Origin: Clostridiales bacterium UBA2432
Lineage (GTDB): Bacteria > Bacillota > Clostridia > Lachnospirales > Vallitaleaceae
Length of the DNA: 55,557 nt
Assembly: GCA_002342805.1 (NCBI GenBank)
Contig: DDQW01000035.1
Coordinates: 1-55,557, forward strand
Reading direction: 5' to 3'
Shown piece after piece: positions 36,971-46,389 of the stretch (positions are counted from its first letter, which is position 1; every line of letters begins with the position of its first letter). The translations under genes were made by a program, and so were the position numbers. The notes beneath the pieces were generated by a model. It had not been told where the DNA came from. It was given only the letters and a program-made list of their open reading frames with translations, and did no database searches.

Positions 36971-39901
36971 ATGAAGCATAGATTAATAAATGATGGATGG
37001 GAATTTACACTTGCAGATACAGATGACAATATTGTACCAGGACTTAACACATCCATGTGGAGAGAAATAACAATTCCTCACGACTGGAGTGTCGAATATG
37101 ATTATGAAAAAAATAATCCCATGGGACGAATTGGTGGATTTTTGAAGTCTGGAATTGGTTGGTACCGTAAATTTATTAGGTTAACAAAGGAAGAACTAGG
37201 AAAAGCGACCTACCTTTATTTTGATGGAGTGTACCATCAGTCAACTATATATGTAAATGGAGAAAAATATGATGGGCGAAGCTATGGTTATATTGGATTT
37301 ACACTTGACATTTCAGATAGCCTTCATGAAGGATTAAATTATATTGCTGTACGCGTGGATTGCAGTGATGAGCCTTCTAGCAGGTGGTACAATGGATGTG
37401 GAATTAATAGAGATGTATTTCTTCTCACAAGTGAAAGTGATATTTATATCCCGCAGTATGGGATGAATATAATAACCAAGAAAAAGGACTTAGAGTGGCA
37501 GATACATACGGATATTGAAATTCTTGATCAATCAGAAATGAATAATTCAGCGGAGCTTACTGTTTACATTAAAAAAGATGATCAGATCATTGATAAAAAA
37601 AGTTGTCCTATAAGTGAAGCAAAAGAAGGGAAAATTGCAGTCGATTTCTGGATAAATAATCCCCAATTATGGAGTGTGGATACACCGGAGCTTTATGTTT
37701 GTGAGGCGGTAATTAATACCAAAGAAGGCAAAGATGTATTTATAGAACGCTTTGGTTTTCGGACCATAGAGTTCATTTCAAATGAAGGTCTTTTTCTAAA
37801 CGGAAAAAATATAAAACTTAAAGGTATGTGCCTTCACCATGATGCGGGAAGTCTTGGAGCTGCTGCCTGGGAAGAAGTGTGGAAGAAGAGGATTTTAATG
37901 CTCAAAGAAATGGGGTGTAACGCGATTCGAACGACCTCAAATCCATATCCTTCTATGATACTTAACTTATGTGATGAACTTGGAATGCTTGTTATGGATG
38001 AATGTTTTGATGGATGGGATGTTCCAAAAGCACATCATGATTATGGATATTTATGGGAAGAAAATTACAAGAAAGATTTAACGGATTTTATTAATAGGGA
38101 TAAAAATCATCCGTGTATTTTTATTTGGAGTATTGGTAATGAAGTATTAAATATGAGACCAGATCTAACACAAGAACTTATGAATATTGTTCGATCCGTT
38201 GATTCGACTAGAAAAATCACCTGTGGAGTAAATGATGTAACAGAAGCCTCGGATAAGAATAGGGCAATTTTAGATGTTGCTGGATATAATGACGGTGGTG
38301 GAGCGTGTTTCTTATATGATGCTGACCATGAGAAACGTCCGGATCAACTTATGATAGCAACAGAAGCTCCCCATACGCTTCAAACAAGAGGTTGTTATCG
38401 TACACTTACATGGTGGCGGGACAAAAATCTTCCGAGAATAGAGATTCCAAATCTTACAGATGAAGAGATTTTTACAGATCAGAAGTTGTATTATTCATCC
38501 TCTTATGATAACTGTGGCGTGCGAACTTGTGCGAGAGACTCTTGGGAAATTGCGGAAAATCGTTCCTATTTGTGTGGTGAATTTAGGTGGTCGGGTTTTG
38601 ACTACTTAGGAGAAGTGTTTGTTGGAGACTTTCCGATGAGAATGGGAAACTTTGGTATAATCGATACGGCGAATTTTCCTAAAGATCATTATTATTTGTA
38701 CCAGAGCATGTGGACAGAAAGACCAATGGTTCATATCTTGCCTCATTGGACGCATAGGTATCTGAATGAGGAAACAATTATTCCGGTTTGGGTCTATACG
38801 AATTGCGAAAATGTAGAACTTTTCTTAAATGGAAGAAGTTTAGGGAAAAAAACCAAAGGGAGCAAAAAGAATTTAGAGTGGATGGTACCTTATGAAAAAG
38901 GAATAATAGAAGTTAAGGCAGTAGCAAGTGACGGTAGTATAGTGAGTGAAAGAGTCGAAACATCAGGCGAACCGAAACAACTTGTTTATCGATTTGAGAA
39001 ACTTTCAGACCGTATGAGTTTTATAACGGCTCAAGTAAGAGACCAAAAGGCTGTTCTAGTTCCTTACGGAGATTCGCCTACTGCGATAAAAACTATAAAT
39101 TGTATATTAGATGGTTCGGATAACGGATGTCCAGATGATGTCACCCATTTAAAATCTAATAAAAGAAGGGCTTTTAATGGTATGTGTCTCTATATTATAA
39201 GATTTGAAAAGGACAAAAGGGATGAAGCTAAGATCATTCTAGGAGGAATACTAGGTAATAGGTATTTTGATAAAGAGTGTCATGTCAATTTACAAGTAGA
39301 TGCGTATTTAGCAAGTGGTCAAATAATAGAAGAAAATTATAAAATTTGTTATACAACAGATGGAACAACACCAAAAATAGATAGTGAGGAGTATGTTGAC
39401 CAATTGTGTTTTGAGGAAACAACATGTATGAAAGCTAAAGTATTTGATCGGGATACAAGTGAAGAATTATTAACGCTTCAAGAAATCTTTATAAAAGGTC
39501 GCCCTGATCCTGTAGTTGACGAGGCGCATTTGAATTTTGAAATTAATAAAGATAAACCAACAGGCCCCTTCTCTGATAAACTTGTGGGACTGTGGAAAGC
39601 AAGCGAATATCAATATGAGTTTTGCAAAGAAGGTACGCTTATGCGGCATGTAGGTAAGTATAAGGAGAAAGTGGGCTATTGGTGGTATGATTTTCCGGTC
39701 GATTGTTTTGAGACCCCGGATTATGCAGGGGTTGGAGAGATCTGGTTTTTGACAGGTGAAAAGAATAAAATTGAATTTAGTGACCAGAGCTGTAAAAAGC
39801 TCGAAATGAATAATGATAATGGAGCTATTTCTGCGGTTTGGAAGCAAGAAAACCTAGTGGAATTTTATCTGATTAATAGATCTGAAGTACAAGAACATTA
39901 A
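36971..39901 (+). CDS. Glycoside hydrolase family 2 (beta-galactosidase/beta-glucuronidase type)
   Basis: 976-residue cytoplasmic exo-glycosidase. Sugar-binding jelly roll (about residues 1-155, with IPHDWS and NGCGINRDVF), immunoglobulin-like domain (about 165-265), then the TIM barrel with acid/base Glu391 in FIWSIGNEV and probable nucleophile Glu465 in IATEAPHTLQTRG. The segment FRWSGFDYLGE follows. The C-terminal 300 residues hold extra beta-domains common in GH2 enzymes of this length. AAAGGAG precedes ATG 36971. The sequence does not discriminate beta-galactoside from beta-glucuronide substrates. Confidence 0.9.
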   Translation: MKHRLINDGWEFTLADTDDNIVPGLNTSMWREITIPHDWSVEYDYEKNNPMGRIGGFLKSGIGWYRKFIRLTKEELGKATYLYFDGVYHQSTIYVNGEKYDGRSYGYIGFTLDISDSLHEGLNYIAVRVDCSDEPSSRWYNGCGINRDVFLLTSESDIYIPQYGMNIITKKKDLEWQIHTDIEILDQSEMNNSAELTVYIKKDDQIIDKKSCPISEAKEGKIAVDFWINNPQLWSVDTPELYVCEAVINTKEGKDVFIERFGFRTIEFISNEGLFLNGKNIKLKGMCLHHDAGSLGAAAWEEVWKKRILMLKEMGCNAIRTTSNPYPSMILNLCDELGMLVMDECFDGWDVPKAHHDYGYLWEENYKKDLTDFINRDKNHPCIFIWSIGNEVLNMRPDLTQELMNIVRSVDSTRKITCGVNDVTEASDKNRAILDVAGYNDGGGACFLYDADHEKRPDQLMIATEAPHTLQTRGCYRTLTWWRDKNLPRIEIPNLTDEEIFTDQKLYYSSSYDNCGVRTCARDSWEIAENRSYLCGEFRWSGFDYLGEVFVGDFPMRMGNFGIIDTANFPKDHYYLYQSMWTERPMVHILPHWTHRYLNEETIIPVWVYTNCENVELFLNGRSLGKKTKGSKKNLEWMVPYEKGIIEVKAVASDGSIVSERVETSGEPKQLVYRFEKLSDRMSFITAQVRDQKAVLVPYGDSPTAIKTINCILDGSDNGCPDDVTHLKSNKRRAFNGMCLYIIRFEKDKRDEAKIILGGILGNRYFDKECHVNLQVDAYLASGQIIEENYKICYTTDGTTPKIDSEEYVDQLCFEETTCMKAKVFDRDTSEELLTLQEIFIKGRPDPVVDEAHLNFEINKDKPTGPFSDKLVGLWKASEYQYEFCKEGTLMRHVGKYKEKVGYWWYDFPVDCFETPDYAGVGEIWFLTGEKNKIEFSDQSCKKLEMNNDNGAISAVWKQENLVEFYLINRSEVQEH

Positions 39902-39929
39902 TATACGAAAACAAGACTGAACAAACAAT

Positions 39930-39939
39930 ATCGTACGAT
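39930..39939 (+). promoter_or_regulatory. Small palindrome ahead of binding-protein gene
   Basis: ATCGTACGAT is a perfect 10-base palindrome 95 bases before the binding-protein start. A TATAAT at 39970-39975 with no clear -35 follows. It could be an operator half of the promoter; the evidence is only symmetry and location. Confidence 0.25.
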
Positions 39940-40033
39940 TACCGTATTTATCGAGTTAATTTATTCATATATAATAATATCATCCAATCATTTAAGGATA
40001 TAAAAAGAAAAAGAAAAGGAGAAGTTATCGCAA

Positions 40034-41386
40034 ATGAAAAAAATATTAAGTATAGTATTGGTGTTATCATTTTTTGTTTTTCTGTTTGTAGGTTGTGGGA
40101 ATAATCAAGAAGGTGCAACAAATGATAATGAAACAAATGAAGAAGCAGGAAAAAGTAATAATGTAAGTAGTGATGAAGAGGTAAAAGAAGAAGTAACGAT
40201 TCAATTTTGGTACACGGCGAATGAATCTGACCCTAATGATCCTTATAATTTGTGGAACTCAAAAAATGTGGAATTGTTTATGGAGAAAAATCCGCATATC
40301 AAAATTGAAAAAGTTATCATTGGTGGTGCTGGAGGAGAAAATTATAGGACAAAATTAACATCTGAGGCGGCAGTAGGTAATTTGCCGGATATTTTTATGA
40401 CGTGGCTTGGTACAAGATTAGAACCAATGGTTACAATGGGTTCAGTATTGCCTTTGGACGACATGATTAGTCAAGATGAAAAAATGAGTGAAATGGTTGA
40501 TCGATCTGTATTAAGCAAAGCGATTTTTGACGATAAAATTTATGCTTTACCAAAGTCATCTGACGCAGAAGGTATTTTTTATAATAAATTGCTTTTTGAA
40601 GAATACAACTTGGAATTACCTAAAAGTCTAGAAGAACTAATTGAAGTTAGTAAAGTTTTTAATGAAAATGGACTTACAGCTATTTCGCTAGGCAACAGCG
40701 TTTCATGGGTTACGGAGATTCCATATAGCTATATTTTATTGGATCTTGACCCAGATATATATACTAAAATGAAAAATAATGAGATAAGCTATGATGATCC
40801 TGTTTTTACGGAAGCGGCAAAAAAATTAAAAATGCTAGTTGATGAAGATGTTTTTGGAGAAAATTTTAATGGGATCGCACCAGCAGAAGCAAGAGCAGAA
40901 TTTATTGAAGGAAATGCTGCTATGTTCTTGCAAGGGACTTGGAATATAACTGCATTGAAAGAAGGTATGGGTAAGAATGTTGGATTTATTCCATTTCCAA
41001 CGGTTAGTGAAAATACATCAATGGTATTGAAGACCTCACCTCATGGATATGCAATAAGTAAAGAGACAGAACATCTGGAAGAAGTAATGGAATTTTATAA
41101 ATTCATGATGAGCGAAGAAAGATTATTAGAACTAGCGGATGAATTTTCGATTATTCTTCCATGGAGCAGTATTGAAGTTGAACCTAAAGAAGATAATCCT
41201 TTGTACAATGATGTCGTTGATGCATTTGCCGACCATGAAAAATCATTTGACCTAATTAGTACATATACTCAAAATGATGCTATTGGAAAAGAAATAAGTG
41301 TGGCAATACAGGCAATTACATCTGGAGCGGATATTGAAGAAACATTTAATAAGTTGGAAGCATATAGAAAACAAAATTCAAACTAA
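40034..41386 (+). CDS. Sugar ABC transporter binding lipoprotein without adjacent permeases
   Basis: 450 residues. Lipoprotein signal with lipobox LFVGC (Cys21), Asn/Glu-rich linker, then an SBP body (TIQFWYTANESDPND, LPDIFMTWLGT, GNAAMFLQGTWN). No permease gene is adjacent: a kinase and response regulator follow. The only permease pair without its own binding protein is 23699-25427, so these may be partners; alternatively the protein could serve as a sensory accessory of the kinase at 41517. A perfect 18-base hairpin follows the stop. Confidence 0.9.
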   Translation: MKKILSIVLVLSFFVFLFVGCGNNQEGATNDNETNEEAGKSNNVSSDEEVKEEVTIQFWYTANESDPNDPYNLWNSKNVELFMEKNPHIKIEKVIIGGAGGENYRTKLTSEAAVGNLPDIFMTWLGTRLEPMVTMGSVLPLDDMISQDEKMSEMVDRSVLSKAIFDDKIYALPKSSDAEGIFYNKLLFEEYNLELPKSLEELIEVSKVFNENGLTAISLGNSVSWVTEIPYSYILLDLDPDIYTKMKNNEISYDDPVFTEAAKKLKMLVDEDVFGENFNGIAPAEARAEFIEGNAAMFLQGTWNITALKEGMGKNVGFIPFPTVSENTSMVLKTSPHGYAISKETEHLEEVMEFYKFMMSEERLLELADEFSIILPWSSIEVEPKEDNPLYNDVVDAFADHEKSFDLISTYTQNDAIGKEISVAIQAITSGADIEETFNKLEAYRKQNSN

Positions 41387-41402
41387 AAATATATAAATTT
41401 CT

Positions 41403-41444
41403 ACAAGTATCTCCATTTCCATGATTGGAAATGGAGATACTTGT
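41403..41444 (+). other. Strong hairpin after binding-protein gene
   Basis: ACAAGTATCTCCATTTCC and its exact complement enclose the six-base loop ATGATT: an 18-base perfect stem, the longest of the four hairpins behind binding-protein genes. The bases after it (GATTAAAA) do not form a U-tract. It lies 17 bases after the stop and 73 bases before the kinase start. Confidence 0.88.
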
Positions 41445-41516
41445 GATTAAAAAATTGACAAATGAATAAAATAATAAGGTATAAAGTCGCTAAGACTTCA
41501 AGGAGGCAGCACCACT

Positions 41517-43187
41517 ATGTTCAAGAATCAAAAAATTAGACAACGAATGATTTTATATTATTCATTAGTTATTCTACTGTGTGTGTATGTTATAAGCTCC
41601 TTCTCTTACTATCAAGCATCAAAGACAATTATTAGGAGTACGACTGAGAATATTCAGCGAATACTAGAACAATCTAGTAAAAATATAGACAAAACTCTAG
41701 AGGATATAGAAACGGTCATTAATACGTTTATTGCCAATCAAGCGGTGTATAATATTTTAGAGCATGGGAAAACATCTTTTGTGGTCCAAGACAGACAGCT
41801 GATTAACATATACGATATTTTAACGGATATAACACTTATAAGGCCGGAAATTCAATCAGTTTATATTTTTGACTATAGAGGGAAAATATATGGTAATAAG
41901 GGATATAATGAAAAGTGGACTTTTGAAGAACTGAAAAATAAAGCTGAAAGAGGAAAAGGTAAGTTGGTGTGGTTTGAAGCAACTGAAAATAACTCAGCAA
42001 TAACTTATGTTCGATTAATAAAAAATAATGAATTGAAAGATATTGGTGTTTTGCTTGTTAAGATTCGAAAAACTTCACTGGAGAAATTGTTCAAATGGCA
42101 AGAAGAATCATTTAGGAGCTCTTCCATGATTGTAGATGAAAATGATAATGTTATTATATCATCCGGTGTCGATCTATTAAATATCGATTCAATAATTCGT
42201 TCTCCGCAATACAAAAGCTATTATTATGAATCTACTTATAACAATTGGAAATACGTTAATATTATTTTAAAAGAAGATTTACTAAAGGATGCCCGAATAA
42301 TTAGAGAAGGCGTTTTCTTTTGGGGAATTTTTTTTACATGTATTTTTTGGGTTATATCGTATCTTATTTCTTATGAGATAACGATGCCAATAAAGAAAAT
42401 CACAGACGCAATTAAAGATTTTGAGGTTAAAGAAAATGTGGAAAAAATTCATTTTAAGAAACGGGACGAAATAGCTTATCTATATGACTCTTTTGTTGAA
42501 ATGACATATAGAATCAATACCTTGGTTGAGAAAAATTATGAACAAAGCGTTCTGCAGAAGAAACAACAAATTAAAATATTACAGGCACAGATAAATCCAC
42601 ATTTTTTATATAATACATTAGATATTATTAATTGGAAAGCTCGTGAAAAAAATGTCCCGGAGATTGGCGGTATGATTAAAGCTTTATCAAATAACTTACG
42701 TTATTCCTTTGCAGGAGAAGATTTAATTGTTAGCCTTGCTGATGAAGTTGAACACATTAAAGATTATCTATATCTGCAATACTATCGATTTCAAGATGAG
42801 TTGAATTATGAAATTTCAATTGATAAAAGTATATTAAAATGTAGTGTATTGCAACTAACATTGCAGCCTATAGTTGAAAATTGTATTATTCATGCGTTTA
42901 AAGAGGTTGAGACTGATATGCAAATTAAAATAAAAGCATATATCAGAAATAAGAATCTATATATAGAAATAGTGGATAATGGAAAAGGTATGTCGAAAGA
43001 GAAACTAGATCGTTTATTAATACAAAGTAATCATTGTGAAACGGTTGGAGAATCTATTGGACTAAATAATGTAAATAAAAGATTGGGCTTAAAATATGGA
43101 AATGAATATGGTTTATCCTTTGAAAGTCAGTTAAATGTTGGAACAAAAGTGACAATCGTATTGCCAGAGACTTATTTAGAAGATTGA
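41517..43187 (+). CDS. Sensor histidine kinase, YesM type
   Basis: 556 residues. Membrane helices around residues 11-30 and 263-285 flank an extracytoplasmic sensor of the dCache kind. HAMP follows, then the His_kinase box INPHFLYNTLDIINW, the N-box QPIVENCIIHAF and the nucleotide motif VDNGKGM. AGGAGG stands ten bases before ATG 41517. It lies 25 bases ahead of its response regulator. Together with the binding protein at 40034 it may sense a bound sugar. Confidence 0.92.
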   Translation: MFKNQKIRQRMILYYSLVILLCVYVISSFSYYQASKTIIRSTTENIQRILEQSSKNIDKTLEDIETVINTFIANQAVYNILEHGKTSFVVQDRQLINIYDILTDITLIRPEIQSVYIFDYRGKIYGNKGYNEKWTFEELKNKAERGKGKLVWFEATENNSAITYVRLIKNNELKDIGVLLVKIRKTSLEKLFKWQEESFRSSSMIVDENDNVIISSGVDLLNIDSIIRSPQYKSYYYESTYNNWKYVNIILKEDLLKDARIIREGVFFWGIFFTCIFWVISYLISYEITMPIKKITDAIKDFEVKENVEKIHFKKRDEIAYLYDSFVEMTYRINTLVEKNYEQSVLQKKQQIKILQAQINPHFLYNTLDIINWKAREKNVPEIGGMIKALSNNLRYSFAGEDLIVSLADEVEHIKDYLYLQYYRFQDELNYEISIDKSILKCSVLQLTLQPIVENCIIHAFKEVETDMQIKIKAYIRNKNLYIEIVDNGKGMSKEKLDRLLIQSNHCETVGESIGLNNVNKRLGLKYGNEYGLSFESQLNVGTKVTIVLPETYLED

Positions 43188-43212
43188 AAACATAGGTCAA
43201 TAAAGGAGAAAT

Positions 43213-44796
43213 ATGTATAAAGTTGTTATTTTTGAAGATGAAATTGTTATACGAAAAGCCTTAATCAGTCAAATTGATTGGTCTAGTCTTGAATGCATAG
43301 TGGTTGCGGAATCAAGTAATGGAAATGAAGGTATGCGAATAATTGAAAACTTGAGACCGGATTTAATTATATCAGATATTCGTTTACATGGATGTGATGC
43401 GATAGATATATGCAAATTCATAAATGATAAGGGATATAATATGAAAGTTATTTTGATGACGGGATATGCAAAAATGGATTATGCACAGGCGGCTATTAAG
43501 AATGGTGCTAGTGATTTTATTCTGAAACCCATTGATCCGAATGAATTAATGGGTGCTGTAAGAAAATGTTTGAATCATCTAGAACAAAAAGAAATTTTGG
43601 AGAATGAAATCTTAGAATTAAAAAAAATTAGTGAAAATGAATTGCCGAGGTTAAGAGAAAATTTCTTTCGTGAAGTTTATAATAATCTCATAACAAAGGA
43701 GATTGAGATCAAGAGAAGATGTCAATTTTTAAATATTAAATTGGAACAGTTCAGGTGCATAGCAATTGATATTGATATTAACAATGATGTGCCGGATGAA
43801 ATGATTAGGAAAAAAAATGAACTGTTATATCAGATAAAGGACGTAATAATTCAAGAGAATAGTTTAAAAGCAATATACACATTTATGTGGCAAGGAAAAT
43901 TGTATTTAATTTTTAATGAATCAGAAATAATTCTTGAGACATTTGTCGACGAAATTCAGAGTTTAGCCTTTAATAAATTTAGTTTGTCGATATCAGTAGG
44001 AATAAGCAATTCTTATGAGGAAGTTATTAACTTAAGTGATGGGCTAAAGGAGTCAGAGCATGCATTGAGTTATAAATTCCATAAGGGAAATGGATCTGTC
44101 ATATGGGCGGATTCAATTCATAATATACCTAAGAATGAAATTGGGTCCAATGCTTATTTAATGAATCAATATATGATGATTGCAAATAATGTTATTGCGG
44201 GTAAGGGAATGGAAGCCAAAAAAAGCTTCGTCAAATTTTGGGAAGAACTATCTGAAGTAAATAATGAACTTATTCTAAGAAATAAAGCAATAGAATTACT
44301 TGTCGTATTAGCCTACCATTTAAAAAACAAAAATTTTGATATTGAACAATTAATTCCTTTGAATTTAATGCACGAAAAAATAAAAAAGTTGTCGGATTTA
44401 CATAGTATATATATGTTGCTCAGTAACCTTATATTCTTGCTATCAAAGCAAAGACAAGAAGAGTTGGCTGATCGAGGCTCGAATGTTATCGAATGTATTA
44501 AGGAGTATATCGATAAAAATTATGATAAAAGTATAAGTTTAAGCAACTTGGCAGATAAGGTTTTTCTGAGTGAAAAATATTTAAGTGCATTAGTAAAAAA
44601 AGAGACGGGTCAAACAATAACAGATTTAATTACTGAAAAGCGGATAGCAATTGCAAAAGAACTATTAAAAGATACTCAATTAAAAACGTATGAAATTTCT
44701 ATGCAAATAGGAATTAATGACTCAAGATATTTTAGTCAGCTGTTTAAAAAACATACAGGTTATACTCCTAGTCAATATAGACGTTATCAAGATTGA
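43213..44796 (+). CDS. Response regulator with AraC DNA-binding domain, YesN type
   Basis: 527 residues. Receiver with acidic Glu8-Asp9, phospho-acceptor Asp55 in ISDIRLHGCDAIDI and the conserved Lys in FILKPIDP. The loop after Asp55 reads LHGCD where this family usually has MPGMD. The C-terminal AraC HTH includes FLSEKYLSALVKKETG and GINDSRYFSQLFKKHTG. AAAGGAG precedes ATG 43213. Targets are unclear because no operon follows on the same strand; the adjacent minus-strand sulfatase or a distant module are candidates. Confidence 0.92.
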   Translation: MYKVVIFEDEIVIRKALISQIDWSSLECIVVAESSNGNEGMRIIENLRPDLIISDIRLHGCDAIDICKFINDKGYNMKVILMTGYAKMDYAQAAIKNGASDFILKPIDPNELMGAVRKCLNHLEQKEILENEILELKKISENELPRLRENFFREVYNNLITKEIEIKRRCQFLNIKLEQFRCIAIDIDINNDVPDEMIRKKNELLYQIKDVIIQENSLKAIYTFMWQGKLYLIFNESEIILETFVDEIQSLAFNKFSLSISVGISNSYEEVINLSDGLKESEHALSYKFHKGNGSVIWADSIHNIPKNEIGSNAYLMNQYMMIANNVIAGKGMEAKKSFVKFWEELSEVNNELILRNKAIELLVVLAYHLKNKNFDIEQLIPLNLMHEKIKKLSDLHSIYMLLSNLIFLLSKQRQEELADRGSNVIECIKEYIDKNYDKSISLSNLADKVFLSEKYLSALVKKETGQTITDLITEKRIAIAKELLKDTQLKTYEISMQIGINDSRYFSQLFKKHTGYTPSQYRRYQD

Positions 44797-44809
44797 GGCC
44801 TCGCATAAA

Positions 44810-46195
44810 TTAAGGATGAAAATTCGGATTTGCTTGTGGTATAAGTGCTTCTACAGATTGACGCCAATCTTGAAGTTTTTTATGTAAAGCCTTGGTTAAT
44901 TGTGGCTGTGTATCTGAAATATCTTGGGTTTCAGATAAATCGTTGTGTAAATCATAAAGCTCTAATCGACAATCTTCAAAAAATTCAATTAACTTATATT
45001 GGCCATGACGAACTGAAGAGCCAGGTGTTCCGCCTTGATTACCATAGTGTGGGTAATGCCAAAAAATAGGACCTCGTTCAAAGTTGTTCTTTTTCTGAAG
45101 CAAAGGCATTATGCTTATACCATCTAAATGTTGAGAAGGTATTAGATTAAGTCCAGCGACCTCTAATAAGGTTGGATAGAAGTCAGGACTTGTGACAGGC
45201 TCATGGCAAATACTTCCTTTTGGAACGACTTTTGGCCAAAGAATAATTAAAGGTTCACGAATGCCGCCTTCATACATCCATCCTTTTCCTTCATTTAAGG
45301 GGTTGTTACAAGTTGGGGAACCTTCAGACGTGGCCAAGCCACCGTTGTCAGAGGTGAAAACAATCAAAGTGTTTTCGCTTAGTCCCTGTTCATCTAAACA
45401 TGTCATAATTCTTCCTATATTTTCATCAAGATTTCCGATCATTGCAGCATAAGTTGGGTCAGATTGGATAGTCCTACGTTTAATTCGTATATGACGTTTA
45501 TGTTCGCAAGGATGGAAATCTCCTTCAACAAAGGGATCAATTTGATCAAGTTTCATTTTATTTGCTTTTTCTTGGTAGTATTGAATATCGCTTTCTTTTG
45601 CTTCGAGTGGTGTGTGAACAGTGTAGTGAGATAAATGCATAAAAAAAGGTTTGTGTAAATCTCTGTTTTTAATTAGGTGAATAGCTTCATTAGTTAAACG
45701 ATCGGTTAAGTATTCGCCATTTAAACCATTTGTTAGATTTTCCATATTATAAGGACTAAAATAACCGTTTTTAGGACAGCCCCAATGGCAACCCCCAATA
45801 TTTACGTCAAAACCATGTTTTTCGGGATAATACTCCTTTGTGCCTAGATGCCATTTACCCACATGCCAAGTAACATAACCGCCATTTTTTAACGCATTAG
45901 CTAGACTGTATTCACTTAAGGGCAGGTGATCTATATATGGCGCATCTATGAGCTTTCCTTTTGTATGAGCACCAATCCAATCGGTTACACCAATTGTTGC
46001 AGGATATTTTCCGGTTAAAATACTTGCTCGTGTAGGCGAACAAACAGGACAAGCTGCATAGGCATCTGTGAATATCATACCATTTTTAGCTAATTTATCA
46101 ATGTTTGGTGTTTCGTAAAATTTGCTTCCATAACAACTCAGGTCTTTCCAACCCATATCATCGATCAGTATAAAAAGAATATTTGGTTGATTCAT
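44810..46195 (-). CDS. Sulfatase, family S1 (arylsulfatase-like, Cys-type)
   Basis: 461 residues with the classical opening PNILFILIDDMGWKDLSCYG and the canonical formylglycine motif CSPTRASILTGKYP (Cys52). The second metal site is FTSDNGG, and HVGKWHLG follows the active site. The DNG rather than DHG form sets it apart from the other three sulfatases and places it nearer arylsulfatase A/B or N-acetylgalactosamine-sulfatase type S1 groups. No signal peptide. It is divergent from an AraC gene at 46390 and converges on the response regulator gene with 13 bases between. Confidence 0.93.
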   Translation of the reverse strand: MNQPNILFILIDDMGWKDLSCYGSKFYETPNIDKLAKNGMIFTDAYAACPVCSPTRASILTGKYPATIGVTDWIGAHTKGKLIDAPYIDHLPLSEYSLANALKNGGYVTWHVGKWHLGTKEYYPEKHGFDVNIGGCHWGCPKNGYFSPYNMENLTNGLNGEYLTDRLTNEAIHLIKNRDLHKPFFMHLSHYTVHTPLEAKESDIQYYQEKANKMKLDQIDPFVEGDFHPCEHKRHIRIKRRTIQSDPTYAAMIGNLDENIGRIMTCLDEQGLSENTLIVFTSDNGGLATSEGSPTCNNPLNEGKGWMYEGGIREPLIILWPKVVPKGSICHEPVTSPDFYPTLLEVAGLNLIPSQHLDGISIMPLLQKKNNFERGPIFWHYPHYGNQGGTPGSSVRHGQYKLIEFFEDCRLELYDLHNDLSETQDISDTQPQLTKALHKKLQDWRQSVEALIPQANPNFHP

Positions 46196-46334
46196 TATCT
46201 GTTTCCCCCATTCATTTTAAATTTAATTGTATTTGCCAAAACAACAACTTATAACTTCATTATAGATTAGTATAATTCATAGACTATCTTTTAAAAAGGG
46301 AATAAATAATGATATACATGGACTATATTCGGAT

Positions 46335-46364
46335 TTGTATCGGGGAAAAAAATTGTATTATACT
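46335..46364 (+). promoter_or_regulatory. Putative promoter for AraC gene at 46390
   Basis: TTGTAT (46335-46340) and TATACT (46359-46364) are spaced by 18 bases, 26 bases before the AraC start. They lie in the 194-base divergent region shared with the sulfatase gene. The -10 overlaps the motif TTATACTAGAATAA. Confidence 0.4.
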
Positions 46365-46389
46365 AGAATAATAAAAAGGATTATAAAAA

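Noticed and set aside
46309..46371. A 20-codon open frame ahead of the AraC gene at 46390, with AAGGG upstream, as a possible leader peptide.
   Set aside because: It spans the predicted promoter of the AraC gene, shows no attenuator hairpin and has a residue mix expected from AT-rich non-coding DNA.
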